Positions 57,593 to 64,000 of a stretch of 64,000 bases of DNA are shown here, one piece after another. The notes under the pieces are model-generated. The model worked only from the letters and a program-made list of their open reading frames with translations, had not been told where the DNA came from and made no database searches. The position numbers and the translations under genes were made by a program. Position 1 is the first letter of the stretch. Every line of letters begins with the position of its first letter. This stretch comes from Dacryopinax spathularia (lineage: Eukaryota > Basidiomycota > Dacrymycetes > Dacrymycetales > Dacrymycetaceae), in the NCBI GenBank assembly GCA_037974965.1, contig JBBPFI010000009.1, forward strand, positions 1,054,001 to 1,118,000, in the 5' to 3' direction.

Positions 57593-58737
57593 TCAAGGAA
57601 TAACCGTCCCCGCCCTAGTAGCCTTAGCAGCCTCGCTCTGCGCCTCATCCCTCAAATACCTCTGATAAATCTCCTCATAATAGCTCTCCTCACTCAAGAT
57701 CCTCCTATAGCTCTTCCTCCCTTTCACAGCTTCAGTCCACTTCACAAACTTGTCCCCTACCGCAGAGGGGTCAAAAGCTCTATGATGCTCGATTATGGGG
57801 AGCCGAGCGACCCAGGGTGCGAGGACTATGTCGGCTAAGGTGAATTGCGGGCCCATGTAGAATGGGCCTTGGATCTTGCTGGAGTACTTGCGCAGGGCGT
57901 CGTACAGATCTACCACACACAGGTCAGCGTTTCCTCACAGAGGCCAGTGCGGCGAAACGAATGGGCAAGCCAGCGCAATGGGTAGGAAGTGGAAGTGGAA
58001 GAGATGAAAGGCGCACCTTCACGAGCCTGATCCTGTTTCTCCTTCTCTTGACTCTGCAGCAACCTGAAGAAAGCGGGCAAGAAACTCTTCGTCACCAGAT
58101 CAATCGCCAATCGAACCTGAGCACGGTCATACGGATCCGTCGGGTACAGACTGGGAGTGTTGGGGTACGCTGCAACCCACGCCCATTAGCACTTCATATC
58201 CAATCGGTTGGGGCTAAGTGGGACGCACCTTCCTCGAGGAAATCGCAGATCACTAGACTCTCATGCAGAGGTTTCCCCCTCCACTTTATAGCCGGTACGA
58301 GGCCTTTAGGGGAGATCTCGAGGAACTCCTTGTCCTTCTTATACGGGTTCTCTTCCTTATACTCTGTTCATCGGGTCAGTAAAGTCGTCCGGGAAGGTCA
58401 TAGGCACTCGCAAGGCTAGAGGAGCGCAAGGAAAAGAAGGGAGAAATCAGGGGAAGGACGTACGATACGCAATCCCCTTCTCCTCCAAACTCATCCACAC
58501 CCTCGCCACAAAAGGACAAAACCAGCCCGAGTAGAAGACGAGGTCGTTCCCGTCTTTCGTGGGCTCTTGGTGTAAGGCGACGGTCTTGGCCGCTTCGCCT
58601 GTTGCGGTGGGGTGGATGTTCTCGTCCGGGGTTGGCATGGCTTTCAACCACTGGGTGAAGGAAGGTTGTTTGAAGTGGGTTGTTAGGTTGGTAGGGAGTG
58701 TGTGGTTGGGATTGGTGAGGAGGGAGGATTGCACCAT
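57593..58737 (-). CDS. Glutathione S-transferase-like, Cys (omega/Gtt-like) active site
   Basis: Exons are 58737-58464, 58363-58229, 58169-58017 and 57909-57593, giving 292 residues. The thioredoxin-fold part holds VFYSGWFCPFVARVWMSLEEKGI, whose CPF is the cysteine active site of omega-class transferases, then YKEENPYKKDKEFLEISPKG and LVPAIKWRGKPLHESLVICDFL, which form the glutathione (gamma-glutamyl) site (ES near the end). The alpha-helical C-domain carries PTDPYDRAQVRLAIDLV and FTLADIVLAPWVARL. Such enzymes reduce or deglutathionylate rather than conjugate. Two introns (100 and 107 nt) are twice the usual length, but both keep the frame and the family alignment is uninterrupted. The gene converges with La and lies close to the next unknown minus-strand gene. 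Confidence 0.9.
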
Positions 58738-58995
58738 CGCTGTGGATGAAATGACAATCCGGCATGTGATGTCATGTCATCGGACATCGGGCACGTCCCC
58801 GATCTGGACGGGCGGCCTTCTCCTTAGCCCAAGTCGCACAAGCTCACTTTTCTGACAGTAACTAGTGGATGTTTAATGATCAATGCTTGCTGTGGGTACT
58901 GTACATGACTGCTGCATATGTATACATGTCAAACTGTTGTACACCTCCTCGATCTCATACACTTGTCCACCGCCGAGTCGCACGAAAATCAGCGA

Positions 58996-60178
58996 CTAGA
59001 AACCCGCCGTCCTACTCCTCCTCCTCTCCGCCCCCAACCTCTCATTCAAATCCCTAATACTATCCCACTTCGCCCCCATCCCCCCTACAGTACCCTTCGA
59101 GTCACTCGACTCGCTTGCGACCAGCACGCCAAGGGCAAAATTGGCGGTGCTGTCCATGCTCGTGCTCACGCTCAGGCTGAGGCCGAGGACGGCTTGCAGC
59201 GAAACGCTGTCTGGAACTCTCTTGCCGGACTGGCGGGTTGGAGTATCACCCGGCGCTGCCGCTGCTGCTGCTGCGCCTGAGCAAACGGGGGAGGGCTGAG
59301 AGCGGGGCGAGTCCGCCACAGCAGGGAGGAAGAACAACCCCGGTGACCTCCTCGGCGTTGCGCCCACAGTCGACGTCCTCACCCTGCGCGCAGGAGAAGC
59401 CCTGGGCGTCGTGGGCGGTGAGTTGGCAGGGGTGAACGTCTCGAGCGAGAAGTCGTCGTTCAGGGCGTGATGCTTGATAGTAGCGAACGACTCGATCGAT
59501 GGCAGCATCGGCGCCTCCGGTGCGGCTTGCTGGGGGTAGTACGCAGCTTGGGTACGCGTTGGCTGGAGATACATCTCCGGCAAGAGCTATCCTCACTTCG
59601 TCAGCTACGCGCAGGAGAAGCAGCATATATGCGCCTTGGGGAGTAGGGAAGGACGTACAACGTGTAGGAGAGGCATATACATCGCATCCTGTATGATCGG
59701 CCCTTCGCACCCTTCATACATGACATGATAGCTCCTGCTCCAATGTGCAGGTCGGGCTTGCCAAGCACGACGAGGCTCCTCGATGGTGTATGAGGCTGGA
59801 CGCGGGTGAGCGAGGGACTTGTACTGCTGGTGGGCTTCGGTTGTCTTGTCGAATGACTGTGCCTGCGTTAGATATATGCGCTCTGGTGGATGCGAGGGCG
59901 GAAAAGGGGAGAGGGGAAGAAGGACGTACGATATGTCGCCCGTGCTGCCGGCGGTGCGTATCCTTCGCAGCGGGGGGAGGGAGGAGGATCCCGTTCATCG
60001 AGTGAGCTACACATTCCTGCGTGAGGGAGGCGCGTTGCTCGCAGGATGGACGGGGTTGGAGTTGGTGTTCTTCGACTGGGAGGCGGGTGTTGTTGGAGTT
60101 GTTGGGTTTGGCGGTCTTGGTGTTGTCGGATGAAAGGCGGCGACCGGAGAAGGAGCGGATGACGGAGAGGAGGGGCAT
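58996..60178 (-). CDS. Unknown protein, mostly disordered
   Basis: Exons are 60178-59930, 59862-59659 and 59586-58996, giving 347 residues; both introns (67 and 72 nt) are phase 0 and each contains the motif TATATGCGC or its complement. The N-terminus (MPLLSVIRSFSGRRLSS) is basic and could be a mitochondrial leader. The middle exon encodes the only ordered-looking part (SFDKTTEAHQQYKSLA, SYTIEEPRRAWQARPAHW, HVMYEGCEGPIIQDAMYMPL), rich in aromatic residues. The C-terminal third is Ser/Pro/Ala-rich with a short final helix (WDSIRDLNERLGAERRRSR). I recognise no family. Confidence 0.68.
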
Positions 60179-61336
60179 TGTTAGTTGTTCTTTGCTTGAA
60201 AAGAGTGTCGGAACGATCGTGATAGTGATGGTGACGGTGAGCGAATAGCTGGTGATGGTGGGTGTGGTGGTGGTATTGTGAGAAGGTGGTGCAAAACGGT
60301 AAGAAGATGTAAAGATGAGGCCGCAGCACAGAGCTGGGCCTCATCGAGCCATCGATGACTTCAGACATGCAAGACTGCGATCGATCCTAGTGTGCAGACA
60401 CCCTCAAAGTCCGGCAAGAAACTGATCTCCAGCAGAGCTTGTTCTTGTGTGCTACATTCCGGACTGTCTCAAGTCTCAAGCAAACACAGCGTGGCACTGC
60501 AGTTGCCCATGTTCTATCACGACAGGATCAGCAGTCATTCCTAGAAAACAGCAAAGCGAGTTCGACGTATGCTTCCCATGCCTGGACAGGGGAGTTCAGT
60601 TACTTTTCGTCGATCTGCGACGTCAAGCTATCGCTGCAGCCTCAGTCATCCCTTTGTACAAGTTCCAGCGAGCAGCAAGAGAGTACAATCCGTGTTTCGT
60701 CCAGCCAAGCGCCATAAGCTTAACGACGACCAACTTCAGCTGTCTCAAGGGAAGTGCACTGGCAGTCCTCCGTGGTCGGTCCAGGACGAAATGAATGTCC
60801 TTCGCCAAGCCCTCCCCCCGGGTTTCTTATTTGCCCCGCTGCACGTGCGGAACCTCACCGGCTCCCGGACCCATTTCAACCCCCGCCATCGCGTCCTCAT
60901 CCGGTCACCAACCCCATCGCACCATCGATATCCACCTTCCCAATCCAGACGCGGGTAGATAACGGGCTCCTCTTCTCACTTCTCATCTGCAAGTAGTGGT
61001 GGTGGCTCTTCGCTGTGGCTGCTGGAACTCGACCTGGACCTGGATCGGATCGGGGAGAGGCACGACGGCGTGAGGCGCCGTGCCCAGCCTGCTCTTAGGA
61101 CGCGTAATCTATGCTACGAGAAGCCTGTGAAGCGCTGACGACGCCTTGCGACCGGAATGGAGATCGGGTTATTGATACCCGGAGTTTGGGGATCAATAAA
61201 TTGAACATCAAACAGGGGGAGTGACGCGGTCTTTTGGCTTCTCCCCCGGTATCCTGTCTGGGTACTGTTTGCTGCTGTTGCTGTCTCCATCCTCGACCTT
61301 GCCTGCCTGTACTGCTAGGAACGTGACGGTCTCGAC
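60179..61336. other. Divergent promoter region, no gene recognised
   Basis: About 1.2 kb between the divergent starts of the unknown gene (60178) and the MFS carrier (61337). Several overlapping plus-strand frames around 60439-60996 share bases but have no recognised domain. Probably promoter DNA for both genes. Confidence 0.55.
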
Positions 61337-63022
61337 ATGGCAGACCCAACTACGGCAGCGCGGGACGAGCGCACCCCTCTCCTGGCCGGCCCCTCCTCCC
61401 CCCATTCACCAGACAGCACCACCCTCGCCGAGACCACTCTCTCCCCAGAAGACCTCATCGCCGAAGCAGAAGCAGAAGTCGAAGCCGAAGGTGACCACCC
61501 TCTCCCAGCAGGCCAAGTGTTCCTCCTCTGCTGGGCGGCGATCGTCGAGCCCATCGCGTTCTTCAGCATCTTCCCGTTCATCAACCAGATGATATTCGAG
61601 ATGGGAGTGGTGGACGAGGCGGACGTGGGGTTCTTGAGTGGAGTGATTGTACGTATCGCGTTGCCTTTCACCTGTCAAGCAAGGGCGTGCTTATGCGTGG
61701 GTGTAGGAAAGCCTGTTCAGCTTGACACAGACGATATTTATGCTCCTGTGGGGAAGGGCGGCGGATAGATATGGACGGAAGCCGGTGCTGGTCGTCTCTC
61801 TAGCTGGCGTGGCAGTCGCGAGCACCCTATTTGGCTTTTCTCGTACGGTATGGCAGATGATCGTCCTCCGAAGCGTTGCAGGCGTCTTCGCGGGTATCAC
61901 AGTGTATGCGCTCTCATTCACCTCCATACACCTCATTTTTGCTGATATTCCGTGCAGAACCGTCCGGACGATGCTCTCGGAGAACTCGACAGTCAAGAAC
62001 CAAGCGCGCGCGTTCTCATTCTTCGCCTTCGCCACCAACCTAGGCATCTTCGTCGGGCCCCTGATCGGCGGCGCGCTCTCCAAGCCCTGCGATCAGTACC
62101 CCTCCCTCTTCTCCCACTTCACGCTCTTCGCCGACTACCCCTACCTCCTGCCGTGCATCGCCTCAGGGGCGATGTCCGGCGCAGGCGCACTCCTCTCAAT
62201 CTTCTTCCTTAACGAGACCCGCCCCCTGCGGGACGGAAAGGCGCACGACCACGCAAAGAAGATCGACCCTCCTCCCATCCGGCAGATCCTCACTTCTCCG
62301 GGGGTGATCCCCGTCCTAGTGATCTATCAATTCGCCTGTCTCCTCGGCATAGCATTCACGGCCGTCGCCCCGATATTCTTCTACACGCCCGTAGAACTAG
62401 GCGGGTTCGGCTACTCCCCACCGCAGATCTCGCTCTACCTCGCAGGATGCGGGATCTCCCAGGCTGGCTGGCTCCTGCTCGCTTTCCCGCCCTTGCAGAG
62501 AAGGCTAGGGACGGGGAACTTGTTGAGAGCGTGCGCATGGGCGTGGCCGGTCTCGTTCTGCTTTTTCCCGCTCTTGAATTTCTTGCTGCGGAACGGGCAG
62601 TATACGGCGTTCTGGGTGATCGTGCCTATTAGCGTCGTAGGCGCAAGTGGCGTGAGCATGGCTTTCAGTACGTCTCCCTTTCCTCTCCCCCCTTTCTACC
62701 ACTACTTACCTCATCACGCGATCACATTACAGCCGGTGTCCAACTCGCGCTAAACGACATCGCCCCCTCCCACCTCGCCCTCGGCACCCTGAACGGCCTC
62801 GCCCTCTCACTCATGTCCGCCGTACGGGCCATAACGCCCGCCACCTTCGCCAGTATATTCGCGTACGGCGTGAAGTACCAGATCTTGGGAGGGTACTTGA
62901 TTTGGCTCGTGTTGATCGCGACTGCCGTCGGGTTCGTGGTGGCGCTACATTGGTTGCCGGCTAAGGCGGAGGGGAGGGGGGTGGCGGAGGTCGCGAATGC
63001 GGTTGAAGAGCCTGTTGCTTGA
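61337..63022 (+). CDS. MFS transporter, DHA1 type
   Basis: Exons are 61337-61648, 61707-61903, 61958-62667 and 62733-63022, giving 502 residues. The carrier has 12 predicted helices. After a soluble acidic N-terminus, helix 1 is VFLLCWAAIVEPIAFFSIFPFI, and the loop 2-3 signature is LLWGRAADRYGRKPVLV, the DHA1 motif. Helix 4 has SRTVWQMIVLRSVAGVFAGIT, followed by ENSTVKNQARAFSFFAFATNLGIFVGPLIGG (helix 5 motif C). This resembles fungal homologs of the plant ZIFL/nitrate-peptide-like carriers rather than classic drug pumps. Substrate unknown. The third exon junction (61903) splits the codon joining IT to VRTM, which keeps the helix-4 to helix-5 reading. Confidence 0.88.
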
Positions 63023-63216
63023 ACCGTGCTGAACTATTTTGTTCCTGGGAACGGGAAGGGGACAGGGTTGGGACTATGTAGACTCTATTTATTGGGAAAT
63101 TAGATGCAGAACATCATTATCATCCATCCATCATGCATCCGTCCATCCATTACGCAACACCAACGACGCTTCTATCCATCTAATGCGCTCTACATACTTG
63201 TCTTCGCCCCGAATCT

Positions 63217-64000
63217 CTAGACCGCATTGAACGGCTTCTCGCTCGCATCGTTCCTCACTTCCAACCCGGCCGGTTCGGCCTTCGTCGCTGGCCCGGCGTG
63301 CGCTACTCGCTCGCGCGGCGAGCGGCGGACGTGGACTTTGCCGCCTACGAAGAGGGAGTCGACTTCTTCCAGGGAGAGGTTGGCGGTCTACAACGAAAGT
63401 CGTGAGTTCCAAGAAGCCAGGAAGAGAATGGAGGGGAGAGGGACGTACCTCTGGGTAAAGGAAGTACAGCATTGGGACGCAGAGCGCATTCGTTACCGCC
63501 TGTGGCCGCGTTAGTACCTCGACAAAGGAGACAGACTGGGAGAATGAGCGTACGTAGATGATATAGTAGTTCGGGCCGATGTTTGCGATTCCTGGTGGGG
63601 TGATCTCGACTACTACGAAGTTGAACTGCCAGCTGTGTTAGCGAAGGTGTTTGAAGGTGGGCGTATAGAGATGGGACGTACGATCCAGTTGGATGCTGAG
63701 CCTAACGCTGCTGCCGAGGCACGGATAGCGAGAGGGGTGATCTCGGATGGGTCTGTTGCGCCAAGTCAACATATAGCCCAGGTTGACGAGGGTGCGGCAC
63801 TCACAAAGCCAACTGGGCGCCAACCACCCAATACTAAAAGTAGCAAAGAAGAAAAACAGCATGGACGCGCCCACGATGCCGTAGTTCTTCGATTCTTCGA
63901 CGTAGCGCAGCACACCGGCTAAAACGGCCATTTGCGCTGCTTGGACCGCGGCGGTCCACATCATGAGCCTGACACGGCCGACGCGGTCAATTAGGAAGAG
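63217..64000 (-). CDS. Sugar transporter (MFS), 5' part cut by window edge
   Basis: Visible exons, in gene order from the right edge, are 64000-63805 (partial), 63752-63682, 63625-63554, 63499-63449 and 63387-63217. They encode the last third of a sugar porter: DRVGRVRLMMWTA after helix 8, LFFFFATFSIGWLAPSWLYPSE (across intron), ALGSASNWIFNFVVVEITPPGIANIG, NALCVPMLYFLYPETANLSLEEVDSLF and a soluble tail of about 45 residues ending EKPFNAV. All introns are 52-61 nt. Canonical sugar porters have PESPR and PETKG motifs; PETANLSLEE is the fungal version. It is convergent with the DHA1 carrier (stops 194 bases apart). It is the second sugar porter in the window but is not a close copy of the one at 39.8-41.5 kb. 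Confidence 0.88.

Noticed and set aside
1-64000. tRNA, rRNA, CRISPR or transposase genes
   Set aside because: I looked for B-box-like GGTTCRA words with flanking cloverleaf arms, regular spaced repeats and DDE or reverse-transcriptase motifs and found none that held up. A tRNAscan-SE and RepeatMasker run would be decisive.

Overview
The window is nuclear DNA of a basidiomycete fungus, probably an agaricomycotine yeast of tremellomycete type. Genes are broken by many short introns, mostly 45-65 nt, that begin GTGCGT, GTACGT or GTGAGT, carry a CTRAY-like branch site and end in YAG. The families found (WOPR regulators, an ABCC pump, a YAT amino acid permease, sugar MFS carriers, GH79, Ish1, Hrp1, La) are fungal. 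I saw no operon-like layout, transposon open frame, CRISPR array, rRNA or tRNA. Exon borders were worked out by hand from splice signals, reading-frame continuity and family alignments recalled from knowledge. No database search was run.

Left part (1-14 kb) is gene-sparse. It has two genes of divergent WOPR (Gti1/Pac2-like) DNA-binding proteins, one cut by the left edge and one carrying two complete WOPR modules in a single frame. Choline-phosphate cytidylyltransferase (PCT1) and mitochondrial aconitase (ACO1) follow, all on the minus strand. An AT-rich island with a perfect 19-bp hairpin lies near 9.05 kb.

Middle part (15-45 kb) is denser and mixes strands. In order it holds a RING-CH membrane protein, a 1503-residue ABCC transporter convergent with a 13-exon amino acid permease, a fungal multi-pass membrane protein, a short COG7-like Golgi tether subunit, an Hrp1-like mRNA 3'-end factor, an F-box-like protein, eIF2-gamma, a small coiled-coil protein, a cysteine-rich coiled-coil gene with an in-frame TGA, a small unknown gene, a sugar transporter and an Ish1/Msc1 nuclear-envelope stress protein.

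Right part (45-64 kb) holds a Upf1/IGHMBP2-type helicase, a GH79 glycoside hydrolase with signal peptide and probable GPI anchor, a Ser/Pro-rich unknown, the La protein, a Cys-type glutathione transferase, a second unknown, a DHA1-type MFS carrier and the 3' end of a sugar MFS carrier cut by the right edge. The set is mostly housekeeping (lipid synthesis, TCA cycle, translation start, RNA processing, Golgi traffic) mixed with membrane transport; neighbours do not form one pathway. The two most unusual signals are the double-WOPR gene beside a single-WOPR relative, and a 9-bp motif (GCGCATATA or its complement) that recurs in introns of five unrelated genes.
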